Shown: positions 7,965-17,939, numbered from the stretch's first letter. The stretch: DNA of 64,000 nucleotides from Planktothrix sp. FACHB-1365 (GCF_014697575.1 NZ_JACJSC010000023.1:1-64000), one strand, 5' to 3'. Notes: a model not told the origin generated them from the letters alone. Numbers and translations: made by a program.

Positions 7965-8837
7965 ATGATAGAAAATCAAGGATTAATACCCCAATTAACG
8001 GCTGATGGTTCGTTTACGTTTTTCTCCTCGGAATTTGGAGAATTATTTCATAGTCATTTTGGAGCCAAACAGGAAGCAGAACAAAAGTTTGTAGTCCCCT
8101 TACAGTTAAGAAAAAAAGCCGAAACATCTCCCTTATTTTTACTTGATATTTGTTACGGGTTGGGTTATAATACAGCAGCAGCATTAACCGCTATTTGGGA
8201 CGCTAATCCTAACTGCAAAATTGAATGGATCGGCTTAGAATTTGATCAACGCATTCCCCAAGCAACCTTAGAGTTTAATTTACTCCATGACTATCCTAAT
8301 TATATTCAAGAAATTTTAAAACAACTGGCTCAAAATTATTATCTCAAAACAGAATTATTCAACGCTCATTTAATGATTGCGGATGCTCGAAATACCATTC
8401 AAACCGTTTACAATTCTGGGTTTAAAGCCGATGCCATTTTTCTCGATCCCTTTTCGCCGCCCCATTGTCCCCAATTGTGGACAGTCGAATTTTTAACCCT
8501 AGTTGCTCAATGTCTCAAACCCCAGGGACAGTTAGCGACTTATTCCTGTTCGGCTGCGGTCAGAAGGGCTTTACTGGATGCGGGATTAAACATTGGCTCT
8601 ACCTCTCCAGTGGGTAGGCGCACACCAGGAACAATCGCCAGTTTTGAGGGTTTACCGCCTCTGTCTCTCCAAGAACAGGAACATCTGCAAACCCGCGCCG
8701 CCATCCCCTATCGAGATCCCAGTTTATCCGATACGGCGGAAGTGATTATCCTCCGTCGCCAAGCCGAACAAGACACCTCGACCCTTGAGCCCACATCCCA
8801 TTGGAAGAAACGATGGCGCAGTGAGTCCATCTTGTGA
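7965..8837 (+). CDS. MnmD/MnmC-like tRNA methyltransferase (SAM-dependent)
   Basis: The 290-residue protein matches the MnmD family, which methylates 5-aminomethyl(-2-thio)uridine at the tRNA wobble position. Visible are the SAM-binding strand-loop LDICYGLGYNTAAAL, the acidic EWIGLEFD, and the hallmark DAIFLDPFSPPHCPQLW of the MnmC methyltransferase domain. No fused FAD oxidoreductase domain is present, so it is a stand-alone methyltransferase. The start at 7965 is set by a strong GAGGAGG 6 bases upstream; the longer frame from 7929 would translate a dispersed repeat. glmU follows about 60 bases downstream. Confidence 0.85.
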   Translation: MIENQGLIPQLTADGSFTFFSSEFGELFHSHFGAKQEAEQKFVVPLQLRKKAETSPLFLLDICYGLGYNTAAALTAIWDANPNCKIEWIGLEFDQRIPQATLEFNLLHDYPNYIQEILKQLAQNYYLKTELFNAHLMIADARNTIQTVYNSGFKADAIFLDPFSPPHCPQLWTVEFLTLVAQCLKPQGQLATYSCSAAVRRALLDAGLNIGSTSPVGRRTPGTIASFEGLPPLSLQEQEHLQTRAAIPYRDPSLSDTAEVIILRRQAEQDTSTLEPTSHWKKRWRSESIL

Positions 8838-8897
8838 AAAGATAGGTTAGGATGCGATTATCGTGTCTATTACTCACAGTTGACACCAAAACATTAG

Positions 8898-10262
8898 ATG
8901 GTAGCGGTAGCAATTTTAGCGGCGGGACGCGGAACTCGCATGAAATCTGACCTTCCCAAGGTTTTGCATGAGTTGGGGGGGCGCACTTTAGTTCAACGGG
9001 TTTTAGAAAGTTGTGTTCGGCTGCAACCTTCTCGGCGATTAGTAATTGTGGGCTATGGCGCTGATTTAGTCCGCGATTCTCTTCAACAAACGGATACGCA
9101 ACCGGCTTTAGAATTTGTTGAACAAACGGAACAATTAGGCACAGGTCATGCCATTCAACAATTACTCCCCTATTTAACAGACTTTACTGGGGATTTACTG
9201 GTTTTAAATGGGGATGTTCCTTTATTACGTCCTAACACTTTAGAACAGTTAATTACCATTCACAAAGAACATGGAAATGCAGCGACTTTATTAGCCGCCC
9301 ATTTACCCAACCCAACCGGATATGGTCGGGTATTTTGTGATAGTCAAAATTTAGTCAAGCAAATTGTTGAACATCGAGACTGTACGGATGCTCAACGCCA
9401 AAATCATCGAATTAATGCGGGAGTTTATTGTTTTAATTGGCCGAAGTTAGCAGAAATTTTACCTAACCTGAAAGCCGATAATGATCAACAGGAATATTAT
9501 CTCACGGATACTGTTCATCTTTTGGATCAAGTGATGGCGGTGGATGTGGATGATTATCGAGAAATTTTAGGAATTAATAGTCGCCAACATCTGGCGAATT
9601 CCTATCATGTTTTACAAGATTGGGTTAAAACGAATTGGATGGCGGCGGGAGTAACGATTATTGACCCCGATAGTGTCACGATTGATGATACGGTACAGTT
9701 AGAACCGGATGTAATTATTGAACCCCAAACCCATTTAAGGGGAAATACAATCATTCAAACGGGAAGTCGCATTGGCCCTGGAAGTTTAATCGAAAATAGT
9801 CAGATTGGAAAAAATGTCACGGTGCATTTTTCCGTTGTTTCTGATAGTGTTGTTGCGGATGAAACCCGCATAGGGCCTTATGCCCATTTAAGGGGTCATG
9901 CTAAAGTGGGTGAACACTGTCGCATCGGAAATTTTGTAGAATTGAAAAATGCTGAGGTGGGAAATTCTACTAATATTGCCCATTTATCCTATTTGGGAGA
10001 TGCGACATTAGGAGATAAAGTTAATATTGGGGCGGGAACAATTACGGCTAATTATGATGGGGTGAAAAAGCATCGCACAACGATTGGAGATCGAACTAAA
10101 ACCGGGTCAAATAGTGTTTTAGTCGCCCCTCTAACCCTAGGAAATGATGTCACCGTGGCGGCGGGCTCTGTTGTTACCGATAATGTCCCTGATGATAGTT
10201 TAGTCATTGCTCGTGAACGTCAAGTAATTAAACCCGGTTGGCGCTTAGAATCACCAGAATAA
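8898..10262 (+). CDS. glmU: Bifunctional GlmU: GlcN-1-P acetyltransferase / GlcNAc-1-P uridyltransferase
   Basis: GlmU makes UDP-GlcNAc for peptidoglycan and surface sugars. The 454-residue product has the N-terminal uridyltransferase with [20 protein letters not shown] and [10 protein letters not shown] (about 1-230), and the C-terminal left-handed beta-helix acetyltransferase (about 250-450) with hexapeptide repeats, [26 protein letters not shown] and [11 protein letters not shown]. Length is normal and both active-site regions look intact. It is followed by a tandem heptamer repeat and the homogentisate phytyltransferase gene on the same strand. Confidence 0.97.
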   Translation: MVAVAILAAGRGTRMKSDLPKVLHELGGRTLVQRVLESCVRLQPSRRLVIVGYGADLVRDSLQQTDTQPALEFVEQTEQLGTGHAIQQLLPYLTDFTGDLLVLNGDVPLLRPNTLEQLITIHKEHGNAATLLAAHLPNPTGYGRVFCDSQNLVKQIVEHRDCTDAQRQNHRINAGVYCFNWPKLAEILPNLKADNDQQEYYLTDTVHLLDQVMAVDVDDYREILGINSRQHLANSYHVLQDWVKTNWMAAGVTIIDPDSVTIDDTVQLEPDVIIEPQTHLRGNTIIQTGSRIGPGSLIENSQIGKNVTVHFSVVSDSVVADETRIGPYAHLRGHAKVGEHCRIGNFVELKNAEVGNSTNIAHLSYLGDATLGDKVNIGAGTITANYDGVKKHRTTIGDRTKTGSNSVLVAPLTLGNDVTVAAGSVVTDNVPDDSLVIARERQVIKPGWRLESPE

Positions 10263-10282
10263 TATTAACCCAATTCCCCATT

Positions 10283-10324
10283 CGTAATTCGTAATTCGTA
10301 ATTCGTAATTCGTAATTCGTAATT
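10283..10324. repeat. Tandem heptamer repeat, CGTAATT x 6
   Basis: Six perfect copies of the 7-mer CGTAATT lie between glmU and the next gene. Short tandemly repeated heptamers are a known feature of filamentous cyanobacterial genomes. Copy number is likely to vary between strains by slippage. Confidence 0.95.
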
Positions 10325-10350
10325 CCCCATTCCCTATTCCCTGGTTTAAT

Positions 10351-11331
10351 ATGACTAAACTCTCATCTCCCCCTCCGGTGATTTCTTCCCCTAATTTGAT
10401 TCAACAGAGTTTTCCAGGTTTATACTCCTTTTGGAAGTTCTCTCGTCCCCATACGATTATCGGTACAACTTTAAGCGTGTTGGGGATGTATTTAATTGCC
10501 ATTAGTGAGTTCAGGCAATTTCCCGGTTTTAGTTGGAATGGGTTGGCTTTATTTTGCAGTTGGTTGGCTTGTATTTGTGGCAATATTTATATTGTGGGTT
10601 TAAATCAACTCGAAGATATTGAAATTGATCAAATAAATAAACCCCATTTACCCTTAGCTGCTGGAGAATACTCCCGGTTTCAAGCTCAACTGATTGTCGG
10701 AATAACGGGAATATTAGCCTTGAGTATTGCAGCGTTTCAAGGTTATTATTTATTGGGAATGGTCGCTATTAGTCTGCTATTGGGGACAATCTATTCTTTA
10801 CCCCCTATTCGGTTAAAACGCTTTCCCTTTTGGGCTGCATTTTGTATTTTTACCGTTAGGGGAATTATTGTTAATTTAGGGTTATATTTACACTTTAGTT
10901 GGATTTTATCAGGAAAATCACTATTTTTAATCCCGACAATACCGCCTTCTGTTTGGGCGTTAACATTATTTATTTTAGTGTTTACCGTAGCGATCGCAAT
11001 TTTTAAGGATATTCCCGATTTAGAAGGCGATCGCCAATTCCAGATTAACACCTTAACGATAAAATTAGGAACCGTAACGGTCTTTAATCTATCTCGATGG
11101 ATACTGACTAGCTGTTATTTAGTGATAATTTTAGGAAGTGGGTTTTTACAATCCTCTGTTAATCCCCTATTTTTAGGATTTAGTCATTTAGTTTTATTGA
11201 CTCTCTTATGGTGGCGCAGTCAAACCGTTGATTTAAGCCAGAAACAATCTATCGCCCAATTTTATCAATTTATTTGGAAACTGTTTTTCCTAGAATATTT
11301 AATCTTTCCCCTCTCCTGCTTATTCACTTAA
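10351..11331 (+). CDS. hpt: Homogentisate phytyltransferase (UbiA superfamily)
   Basis: The 326-residue integral membrane prenyltransferase should join phytyl diphosphate to homogentisate, the first committed step of tocopherol synthesis. It opens with FWKFSRPHTIIGTTLSV, typical of this enzyme. The two Asp-rich diphosphate/Mg sites are present: NQLEDIEIDQINKPHLPLA (about 85-105) and KDIPDLEGDRQF (about 225). Roughly eight or nine hydrophobic helices follow the UbiA layout. Start by ATG after an AT-rich spacer; no clear Shine-Dalgarno. Chlorophyll synthase and bacteriochlorophyll relatives are less likely because of the N-terminal motif. Confidence 0.9.
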   Translation: MTKLSSPPPVISSPNLIQQSFPGLYSFWKFSRPHTIIGTTLSVLGMYLIAISEFRQFPGFSWNGLALFCSWLACICGNIYIVGLNQLEDIEIDQINKPHLPLAAGEYSRFQAQLIVGITGILALSIAAFQGYYLLGMVAISLLLGTIYSLPPIRLKRFPFWAAFCIFTVRGIIVNLGLYLHFSWILSGKSLFLIPTIPPSVWALTLFILVFTVAIAIFKDIPDLEGDRQFQINTLTIKLGTVTVFNLSRWILTSCYLVIILGSGFLQSSVNPLFLGFSHLVLLTLLWWRSQTVDLSQKQSIAQFYQFIWKLFFLEYLIFPLSCLFT

Positions 11332-11736
11332 TGAAACCCAGGGGAAGCAACCCCAAAGACTGGAAAATATAGTTAAGTTTTTCTAATTCTTCTATAAAAA
11401 GAATTTTGTTTTTTAAAATATTGTCAGGGAATCTTGATATTTTATTGAAAATACCTCTCAAATAGTTGACGAAATCATAGGGGTTCTGGTAGACTTAAAA
11501 AAATACCACCCAAGGGGTTATTGTGTCTATAGGTCAAATTGGGGGCTAAAACCCTTATCCTCTCGTAAAATATCTTGATTTCCTGACGATTTTTTAGCTT
11601 GGCGATGCACGGGTTTTTGAAGGGGAACATTAAACCCAAAATAGGGGCTTGACAAAATCAACATTTTATGCAGTCAGACAATAGCGATCGCCATATACCC
11701 CGATAAATCTTAAAGACCTTTGTGGTGTCTTCCCAA
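11332..11736. other. Intergenic region, about 400 bases, nothing assigned
   Basis: Lies between the phytyltransferase and maf, which converge. It is AT-rich, contains one HIP1 site near 11,691 and no long open frame with coding character. I see no clear tRNA, hairpin terminator or repeat. Confidence 0.5.
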
Positions 11737-12360
11737 CTACCAAAAATCAGTAATATTATATCCAAATTCCTGGATCATTCTTCTTAATAACGGTAAACTC
11801 AAGCCAATCACATTAGTATGACATCCTTCTAATTTTTCTACAAATAAACCGCCTTTTCCTTCAATAGCAAAACACCCAGCACAGTTGAGGGGTTCTCCGG
11901 TAGCAATATAAGCTTTAATTTCACTATCAGAAATATTAGCAAAATAAACATTCGTCGTTTGACAATACACCAAGGTTTGATGGGTAGAAAGATTAATTAA
12001 AGCATGACCTGTATAGAGTTGTCCAACTTGACCTCGCATAGTTTGCCAACGGGCGATCGCTTCTTCAATATTAGCAGGTTTGCCATAAATTTCTCCCTCA
12101 ACCGCCAGAACCGAATCACATCCCAAAACCAATATAATCTCCCCTTGTAATTTAGGAGAATTAATTAAAGCTTGGGTCACAACTTCTGCTTTAGCTTGGG
12201 CGAGTTTTTGGACTAACTGCACCGGATTAGAATCTTGGATTTGAGATTCATCAAAATCACTGGGGGAAATTATAGGCTGAATTCCCACCGTTTCTAATAA
12301 CCGTTTGCGCGCTGGAGAAGCAGAAGCTAAAATAAATGTGATTCGATTAGGCTGAGTCAT
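11737..12360 (-). CDS. maf: Maf family nucleoside triphosphate pyrophosphatase
   Basis: The 207-residue protein has the Maf pattern: N-terminal [33 protein letters not shown] and the catalytic region around [10 protein letters not shown]. Maf proteins hydrolyse non-canonical or canonical NTPs to the monophosphate plus pyrophosphate and are linked to nucleotide-pool sanitation and cell-division arrest. It starts 18 bases after psbP on the same strand and is probably cotranscribed with it. Intact. Confidence 0.93.
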   Translation of the reverse strand: MTQPNRITFILASASPARKRLLETVGIQPIISPSDFDESQIQDSNPVQLVQKLAQAKAEVVTQALINSPKLQGEIILVLGCDSVLAVEGEIYGKPANIEEAIARWQTMRGQVGQLYTGHALINLSTHQTLVYCQTTNVYFANISDSEIKAYIATGEPLNCAGCFAIEGKGGLFVEKLEGCHTNVIGLSLPLLRRMIQEFGYNITDFW

Positions 12361-12378
12361 AAATGCAATGAATCTAAA

Positions 12379-12924
12379 TTAATACACATTAAAAGATTGA
12401 ACAACTTGTTCTAAAAGTTGATGAGCTTTTTGCCAACGTTTTTCAGTGGTAGAAACATTTAATGTAAATAGTTTACCGCGACTAATGGCAACACTGGCAA
12501 AATCATGACGTTTTTGATCATTAGGGAGTTGTACCGCATATTCTAACCAATAATAAAGATTCGATCCTTTCGTGTATGATTCTGCACTAATCAGTTCGGC
12601 GGTGCGTCCTGAACCTTCAGGAGCGATCGCTTTTTTGCTTAAGGTATATCCCACTTCTGTAGGGCTTCCAATATCGGATAAAGTTTGACTGGGATTAGAA
12701 ATAGGATTAATCACCACACTCACATTTTCACTTTGTTCAATCATATCGTGTAGCACCGTATCGGGGCCGTTAGACACACTCACCTGCGTCCATCCATTCG
12801 GATACGCAAATTCATAACCATCTGCGGTATCAACAAAGCTATTTAATCCGACACCAACAGACACACAACCTGTTAAGCTAAGGCTAAAACAGACTAAAGC
12901 AATTGCCAAAATTCGTTTGAACAT
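12379..12924 (-). CDS. psbP: PsbP-like lipoprotein (CyanoP) of photosystem II
   Basis: A 181-residue secreted lipoprotein. The signal peptide MFKRILAIALVCFSLSLTGC ends in lipobox LTGC with Cys20, so it should be anchored on the lumenal face of the thylakoid. The mature part begins with the PsbP signature DTADGYEFAYPNGWTQV and continues with the expected SDIGSPTEVG and WLEYAVQL segments. CyanoP takes part in early photosystem II assembly. It heads a short unit with maf. Confidence 0.93.
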   Translation of the reverse strand: MFKRILAIALVCFSLSLTGCVSVGVGLNSFVDTADGYEFAYPNGWTQVSVSNGPDTVLHDMIEQSENVSVVINPISNPSQTLSDIGSPTEVGYTLSKKAIAPEGSGRTAELISAESYTKGSNLYYWLEYAVQLPNDQKRHDFASVAISRGKLFTLNVSTTEKRWQKAHQLLEQVVQSFNVY

Positions 12925-13065
12925 CTGAGCGTTTCCCTTATTAAATCTTGAATAAGTGCGTTTTACTGGGATCTGGGCGATCTCAGTTCTGTTATTTTCT
13001 CATTATTTGGGCGTTTGGGTTCAATTTTTATCAATTCCTGTTTGAATGGGAGTAGTTGGGGATAT

Positions 13066-13752
13066 TCAGTTAATTAATTCATCACTTGTCTGCAAATCTT
13101 TCAAGAGTTTCTCCGTAATTTCAATCAGTTCATAGACAAAATTTTGCGTAAGTTGTGTCGTTTTAAAACCATGAGCAATGGAGTTACGGAATGAGATCGC
13201 ATCCATGAGTAACCGATACTCAGATTGAGAAATTATGCCCTCTGTTGCTAGTTGTTTGACTAAATAAAGTGGATCAAGTCTTTGTAAACTCAACTCTTCT
13301 TTTTCTGTAATCAGCCTTAAAGTTGCCTCAACTAAAGACCAGCAATATAACATCGCTGATTCTAAATGCTGCGTTGTTAGTTGCTTTACCAATTGCAATT
13401 GTGATTCAATTTCATCTTTTTGCAACGAACGTTTTGCTTTCGGAAAATAGGTTATATCCTCCGGGTTAATCATCACAAACTCAAACCTCCAGCCCGGATG
13501 TTCTTCTATGACTTTGGCTAAATTTTGTAAATATTGATCAGAGTAAGAGTTGAGTGAAGCCCGTGACTTAACCTCAATAACAACTGCTTCTTCGCCCCGG
13601 CGGACTATCAGATCAGGACGATAAATTTTCAGAAATTCAGGTAATTCTTCAAGGTTAGGATGAAGGAAAATTTCGTAACCTTTTTGGCGATAATTCTCGG
13701 CTAATTTGAGTAATTGTTCTCTTTCTTGCTTGGCAGTTAAAGTTGACATCAT
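13066..13752 (-). CDS. Restriction-fold (PD-(D/E)XK-like) plus HEPN-like protein, uncharacterised
   Basis: The 228-residue protein shows two parts. Residues about 10-110 look like a Holliday-junction-resolvase/restriction-type PD-(D/E)XK core: PDLIV with D47, then E60-V-K62 after a strand. Residues about 115-228 are helical with R189-NSIA-H194, the RX4H motif of HEPN ribonucleases. Both active-site motifs appear intact. The ATG overlaps the TGA of the upstream RusA-like gene (ATGATG, first or second ATG usable), so the two are translationally coupled. The combination suggests a nucleic-acid-targeting or toxin-like unit, but no family function is known to me. Confidence 0.7.
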   Translation of the reverse strand: MMSTLTAKQEREQLLKLAENYRQKGYEIFLHPNLEELPEFLKIYRPDLIVRRGEEAVVIEVKSRASLNSYSDQYLQNLAKVIEEHPGWRFEFVMINPEDITYFPKAKRSLQKDEIESQLQLVKQLTTQHLESAMLYCWSLVEATLRLITEKEELSLQRLDPLYLVKQLATEGIISQSEYRLLMDAISFRNSIAHGFKTTQLTQNFVYELIEITEKLLKDLQTSDELIN

Positions 13753-14153
13753 GTAAGTACCTCTTGGTCAGGAGCATCAAGTACGATAATATGCAAAAAT
13801 TGATTCCCACGGGCAAAGCCTTCTGCCAATATCGAGGTCATATTTTCTATCTTAAAGTTACCCGACAAATTCCTCTTCCTAACGATAATATCGGTTACTT
13901 GACCATCATCGACATAGGCTAACCCGATAATTGAATCTTGAATGGGTTTAACTATATTATCCACATCCATAGCCACAGAGTCATAGAAATAGGTTATTTG
14001 CAGCATAACAAATCCAGTCGCGGTTTGTTGATCCGAAGACCAGTATTTTTCCGCCTCTTGTCGTACTGTTACTTTCCATTCTCTAAGACGCTCTCGTCTA
14101 CGAGCTTGTTGTGATACTGGTGGCCCATCTACTATAAACTCAAATTTGCTCAA
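13749..14153 (-). CDS. RusA-like Holliday junction resolvase
   Basis: The 134-residue product matches the RusA fold. The catalytic set of E. coli RusA (two Asp two apart, Lys four later, Asp about 15 after that) is reproduced by D63-V-D65-N, K69 and D82/D83 in DVDNIVKPIQDS and YVDDGQV. The N-terminus FIVDGPPVSQQARRRE also fits the family. RusA enzymes usually come from prophages, yet no phage genes surround this one; its only partner is the coupled REase/HEPN-like gene downstream. It may act in repair, mobile-element biology or defence; that is inference. Confidence 0.82.
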   Translation of the reverse strand: MSKFEFIVDGPPVSQQARRRERLREWKVTVRQEAEKYWSSDQQTATGFVMLQITYFYDSVAMDVDNIVKPIQDSIIGLAYVDDGQVTDIIVRKRNLSGNFKIENMTSILAEGFARGNQFLHIIVLDAPDQEVLT

Positions 14154-14205
14154 TGTGTTAATTACCCCAAACGAATCCTGTCTATAACTTACACTCTCTC
14201 TTAGC

Positions 14206-14264
14206 TATAGCAATTCGCGCCGAGGTTGTAATAATTTTAAACGTCTATGAAACAGCCAAAAGTA
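14206..14264. repeat. Dispersed repeat, about 60 bases (copy A)
   Basis: TATAGCAATTCGCGCCGAGG at the left end and GAAACAGCCAAAAGTA at the right end recur in inverted orientation at 21,419-21,486. The two copies align over nearly the whole length; copy B has about nine extra bases in the middle. It lies between the RusA-like gene and pyrF. Confidence 0.8.
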
Positions 14265-14368
14265 ACGAAAATGATTTCTCGAATTCATCGAATCTCTTGA
14301 CTTCTACTCCTAAAAAGCTGACTACAATTTGATAGAATAAAACCGGAAAATTAGGGTCAGAGAATCTC

Positions 14369-15076
14369 ATGAGCTTAGACAAAATTATTGTTCCCTTGGA
14401 TGTTCCAACTCAAGAAGAGGCGATCGCACTGGTTGAAAAACTGCCTCAAGTCACATTTTGGAAAGTCGGTTTAGAATTATTCGTTAGTTCTGGCCCTGAA
14501 ATTTTAACCTTCCTCAAAGCTCAACAAAAACGAATTTTTCTCGATTTAAAATTCCATGATATTCCCAATACTGTAGCCGGAGCTTGTCGATCTGCATCCC
14601 GATATGGGGTTGATTTAATCACCGTTCATGCAACCGCCGGAAAAACAGCCTTAAAAGCAGCCCAAAAAGCAGCCGAAGAAGGTGCAAACCAGTCAGGGTA
14701 TCCCGTCCCCAAATTAATCGCCATTACCCTATTAACCAGTTTAAATTCCAGAGATTTAGCCTTTGATTTAAAAGTCCCTTTAGAATTACCAGAATATACG
14801 TTAAATATGGCTTTATTAGCTCAAGAAAGCGGGTTAGCAGGAGCCGTTTGTTCCCCCCAAGAAGTCTCCCAACTCCGTCAAACCTGCGGAGATGAGTTTC
14901 TATTCGTCTGTCCTGGGGTACGTCCCACTTGGTCAGAACGTGGCGATCAACAACGCACCTTTACCCCCGCCCAAGCCCTCAAAGCCGGAGCCGACTACCT
15001 TGTCATCGGACGTCCGATCACCGCCTCGGATGATCCCGTTAAGGCCCTAGAACGTATTATTGAGGAAATGGGTTGA
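14369..15076 (+). CDS. pyrF: Orotidine 5'-phosphate decarboxylase
   Basis: PyrF makes UMP from OMP, the last step of de novo pyrimidine synthesis. The 235-residue TIM barrel has LDVPTQEEA near the start, the catalytic [13 protein letters not shown] (Asp-Lys-Asp set, about 65-75), TVHATAG, and the phosphate site VCPGVRP and LVIGRPIT. Length is normal for the bacterial class. It converges on crtH with about 50 bases between them, which hold a dispersed repeat. Confidence 0.96.
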   Translation: MSLDKIIVPLDVPTQEEAIALVEKLPQVTFWKVGLELFVSSGPEILTFLKAQQKRIFLDLKFHDIPNTVAGACRSASRYGVDLITVHATAGKTALKAAQKAAEEGANQSGYPVPKLIAITLLTSLNSRDLAFDLKVPLELPEYTLNMALLAQESGLAGAVCSPQEVSQLRQTCGDEFLFVCPGVRPTWSERGDQQRTFTPAQALKAGADYLVIGRPITASDDPVKALERIIEEMG

Positions 15077-15097
15077 CAGTTGGGTGTTGGATGGGTG

Positions 15098-15131
15098 GAT
15101 GGTGCGTGCGCGGAGCTTACGCACCCTACAG
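15098..15131. repeat. Dispersed palindromic repeat (copy B of two), supplies the crtH stop codon
   Basis: GATGGTGCGTGCGCGGAGC followed by TTACGCACCCTACAG nearly repeats 7921-7954. GGTGCGT pairs with ACGCACC to form a stem. The TAG stop of crtH (minus strand, 15,126-15,128) falls inside the CCCTACAG end of the repeat. Confidence 0.75.
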
Positions 15132-16691
15132 TTTTAGGTCAACGGCTACCCGATGGGCACAGGCGAAGCCGGAGAAGGCAACAGCGTTTAATCCTTGGCC
15201 GGGGAATGTGCTATCACCGACACAATATAACCCTCGAATAGAAGTGCGGTTAAAGGGCATTCCTAGGAGTCCCTTTAACTTATGGGCGGGAATGGGGCCA
15301 TAGGTTCCATCCTGTCGGTTCAAAAAGCGACGATGCGATCGCGCCGTTCCCACTTCCATATAATCTAACCCCGCATCTAACCCCGGAAAAAAGGTTTCTA
15401 AATGATTAATAATTCTACCTGCGGCTTCTTCTTTTTTAGCTTCATATTCAGACTCTGGTAATTTTTCCCACTCATCAATCCAACTAGGGGTAAACACATG
15501 AACAATATGATACCCTTCTGGAGCTAAACTCGGATCTAATAAAGTGGGAATAGAGACAAAAATTGTCCCTTCTGGTTCCTCCATTTTTTCCCAATCTTGA
15601 ACAATAATATGGTGACAATCCGTTTCCGGGGGGAAGACAGACGCTTCAACTCCTAAATGTAAACTCAAGAAACTTGGAGATTTTTGATAGCGTTCTCGCC
15701 ATTTATGTTCAGCCCTGGGAATTAATTCCGGGGGAATTAACTTACCAAAGGTATCCCAACGAGTCGCATTAGAAACGATGCGTTTTCCGCGATAAACTGT
15801 ACCATCAACCAGTTCCACACCCACCGCTTTTCCGTTTTCTAATAAAATTTGTTTAACTCGGGCTTTATATTGAATTTGTCCCCCGAATTTTTCTAATCCT
15901 TCAACTAATTTCAGGGCGATTTGACCGACTCCTCCTTTAGGATAATTAATTCCTCCATAATGGCGATCAGAAAATACCATTCCAGCGTTGATCATCGGAG
16001 TTAAATCCGCCGGAACCACTGACCAGCAGTAACATTCAATATCGATAAATTTTAAAAGTTCAGGATCAGTAATATAACGTTTCGCTATATCCCCGACATT
16101 TTGGGGAAGATACTGCACTAACCCTAAACAAGATCCCGGCTCTTGGAAAAACACCCGCATTAAGTAACGAGGTTCTTCCAAGGACAGTAACTCCATTGAG
16201 TTCAAACAGTTAAAGACGTTCCAGCATTCATCATAAAATTTACGAATTCCTTTTTCTTCGTGGGGGAACCGGGTAATGAGTTCTTGCAAAAATTTCTCAT
16301 AATCCCGGTGAACTCTCAATGTCAGATCATTGGGTAGATGATAGTGGATTTGAACCGGATCGGGAATCGTCTCTAACGTTACGTTTACCGCTTGTAACGC
16401 ACGGGTGAGCAGATTGGTGGTTCCTTTATCCCCAAAGCCAAAAATCATCGACGCACCGACATCAAATCGATATCCCTCTCGTTCAAAATATGCAGAACTT
16501 CCACCGGGGATGATATAGCTTTCCAACACAAGAACTTTTGCGCCCTTCGCAGCTAATTGGGTCGCAGTCACCAGTCCTCCAATACCAGAACCAATGACAA
16601 TCACGTCAAATTCCTGATATGCGTTAGAACTATATTCAGTAAAAGACTGGAATGGCGTAGAAACAGGCATCGGGTCAACTCTCTTAAGCAT
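15126..16691 (-). CDS. crtH: Carotenoid (prolycopene) isomerase CrtH/CrtISO
   Basis: CrtH isomerises poly-cis-lycopene to all-trans-lycopene at the thylakoid/cytoplasmic membrane. The 521-residue flavoprotein has the dinucleotide-binding [20 protein letters not shown] (about 28-48), [26 protein letters not shown] and the C-terminal [22 protein letters not shown]. Length fits CRTISO rather than CrtI. Two starts are possible: MLKRVDP (used here) or the internal MPVSTPF at 16,670. The last codon and stop lie in a dispersed repeat, so the tail may differ from relatives. Confidence 0.92.
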   Translation of the reverse strand: MLKRVDPMPVSTPFQSFTEYSSNAYQEFDVIVIGSGIGGLVTATQLAAKGAKVLVLESYIIPGGSSAYFEREGYRFDVGASMIFGFGDKGTTNLLTRALQAVNVTLETIPDPVQIHYHLPNDLTLRVHRDYEKFLQELITRFPHEEKGIRKFYDECWNVFNCLNSMELLSLEEPRYLMRVFFQEPGSCLGLVQYLPQNVGDIAKRYITDPELLKFIDIECYCWSVVPADLTPMINAGMVFSDRHYGGINYPKGGVGQIALKLVEGLEKFGGQIQYKARVKQILLENGKAVGVELVDGTVYRGKRIVSNATRWDTFGKLIPPELIPRAEHKWRERYQKSPSFLSLHLGVEASVFPPETDCHHIIVQDWEKMEEPEGTIFVSIPTLLDPSLAPEGYHIVHVFTPSWIDEWEKLPESEYEAKKEEAAGRIINHLETFFPGLDAGLDYMEVGTARSHRRFLNRQDGTYGPIPAHKLKGLLGMPFNRTSIRGLYCVGDSTFPGQGLNAVAFSGFACAHRVAVDLKL

Positions 16692-17242
16692 TTCCTGACT
16701 CTACAGTGTAGCGTCTTCCGCCCAATTCAGAGAGTTCAATCTTCACACTTCCCCCAAAAACCCTTAACTACTATGGCGCTACGCGAAGCGGGAACAGGGA
16801 ACAGGGAACAGGAAACAGGGAGCACTTTGACAAGCGAGCGTGCTTCGCAGTAAGAAGTGAAAGGGTTTCAGGATTCAAAAAATATCCTAACTCTAATGCG
16901 TAGTGCTATAACTCTTAACCCCCTGCTCCCCCATCTCCCCCTTGTCCCCTTGTCCCCTTGTCCCCTTGTCCCCCCGTCCCCTTGTCCCCTTATCCCCAAC
17001 AAGAAATTCGGGGCCAGTCTACCATTGCGGACTGCCCCGTTTGCCGATCCTTTGAGAGGAGAACACTACAATTTACTATAGTCTTATTGAAAATAATTGT
17101 CAACTCATAGTTACATTTTTTAAAATATTGAGTAAAAATTTGGGTTTCTAGCTTTGTCGTTATAGGATGTCACTATGGAGCAAAAAATATACTTAGTCTA
17201 ACTTTTAGCTTTTAAGTGGCTCATATCGTCCCACGTTAACTT
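16692..17242. other. Intergenic region of about 550 bases, repeat-rich
   Basis: Holds an HIP-like GGCGCTACGCGAAGCGGG patch (about 16,774), a few degenerate GGGAACA units (16,790-16,825) and a CCCCTTGT octamer array (16,938-16,993). No coding frame is convincing; the plus-strand frames read through the repeats. It lies between the divergent crtH and ilvN and must contain both promoters. Confidence 0.5.
16938..16993. repeat. Tandem octamer repeat, CCCCTTGT, about seven units
   Basis: Four perfect CCCCTTGT units, one CCCCCCGT, one further perfect unit and one CCCCTTAT. The complementary ACAAGGGG-type motif reappears as a G-rich patch near 23,820-23,858. Confidence 0.9.
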
Positions 17243-17773
17243 ATGAAACACACCCTATCTGTTCTAGTAGAAGATGAAGCCGGAGTCCTGACGCGAATTG
17301 CAGGTTTGTTTGCGCGTCGAGGTTTCAATATTGAGAGTTTAGCCGTAGGCCCTGCTGAACAATCAGGTATTTCTCGAATTACAATGGTTGTTCCGGGAGA
17401 TGACCACATTATTGAACAGTTGACCAAACAACTCTACAAACTGATCAATGTGCTCAAAGTGCAGGATATTACCGAGGTTCCCTGTGTGGAACGAGAGTTG
17501 ATGCTATTAAAGGTCAATTACAATAGCAGCACCACTCGCTCAGAAATTATTGAGTTAGCCCAAATTTTCCGAGCGCGGGTTGTGGATATTGGCGATGACT
17601 CCCTAACCATCGAAGTCGTCGGCGACCCTGGAAAAATGGTGGCCATTGTCCAAGTCTTAAGTCGCTTTGGCATTCGGGAAATTGCTCGCACGGGTAAAAT
17701 TGTCTTGGTGCGGGAGTCGGGCGTTAATACCGAATTCCTCAAAACTCAAGCTCCTGTTGAAGCTCGATTTTAA
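17243..17773 (+). CDS. ilvN: Acetolactate synthase small (regulatory) subunit
   Basis: The 176-residue regulatory subunit binds the IlvB catalytic subunit and confers valine feedback inhibition in branched-chain amino-acid synthesis. The N-terminal ACT domain is obvious: [30 protein letters not shown], then [13 protein letters not shown]. The C-terminal domain has ELMLLKVN and [13 protein letters not shown]. Full length for the 160-180 residue class; also called ilvH. No catalytic subunit gene is nearby, which is common in cyanobacteria. Confidence 0.95.
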   Translation: MKHTLSVLVEDEAGVLTRIAGLFARRGFNIESLAVGPAEQSGISRITMVVPGDDHIIEQLTKQLYKLINVLKVQDITEVPCVERELMLLKVNYNSSTTRSEIIELAQIFRARVVDIGDDSLTIEVVGDPGKMVAIVQVLSRFGIREIARTGKIVLVRESGVNTEFLKTQAPVEARF

Positions 17774-17793
17774 GATTGACCTGTTCAGGGTAA

Positions 17794-17812
17794 GGGCGAG
17801 GACACCTCGCCC
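17794..17812. repeat. Palindromic hairpin GGGCGAGG/CCTCGCCC
   Basis: A perfect 8-bp GC stem with a 3-base loop 20 bases after the ilvN stop. The same style of hairpin appears at 48,084-48,103 and 49,112-49,130. It could help terminate ilvN transcription but has no T-run. Confidence 0.6.
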
Positions 17813-17882
17813 CTATGGTTAGGGGGGATAGGATCTTCCTTTTTGAAGAAATGTTGATTTTTAAGTCATTTTTCAAAAAAAT

Positions 17883-17891
17883 TGTTAGAAT
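17883..17891 (+). promoter_or_regulatory. Candidate extended -10 promoter for the 17,940 unit
   Basis: TGTTAGAAT fits an extended -10 (TGnTANAAT) about 50 bases before the ATG. No good -35 is present at the standard spacing. Confidence 0.3.
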
Positions 17892-17939
17892 AGAAAGAGG
17901 TGAGCGATCGCATAGTGTTGAGGCTCATCGGTTAAAGTT

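Noticed and set aside
10283-10324. CRISPR array
   Set aside because: The array is a direct heptamer repeat with no spacers; no cas genes are in the window.
14297-14328. TTGACT...TACAAT as a pyrF promoter
   Set aside because: Spacing is 20 bases, longer than sigma-70 promoters normally allow; left unassigned.
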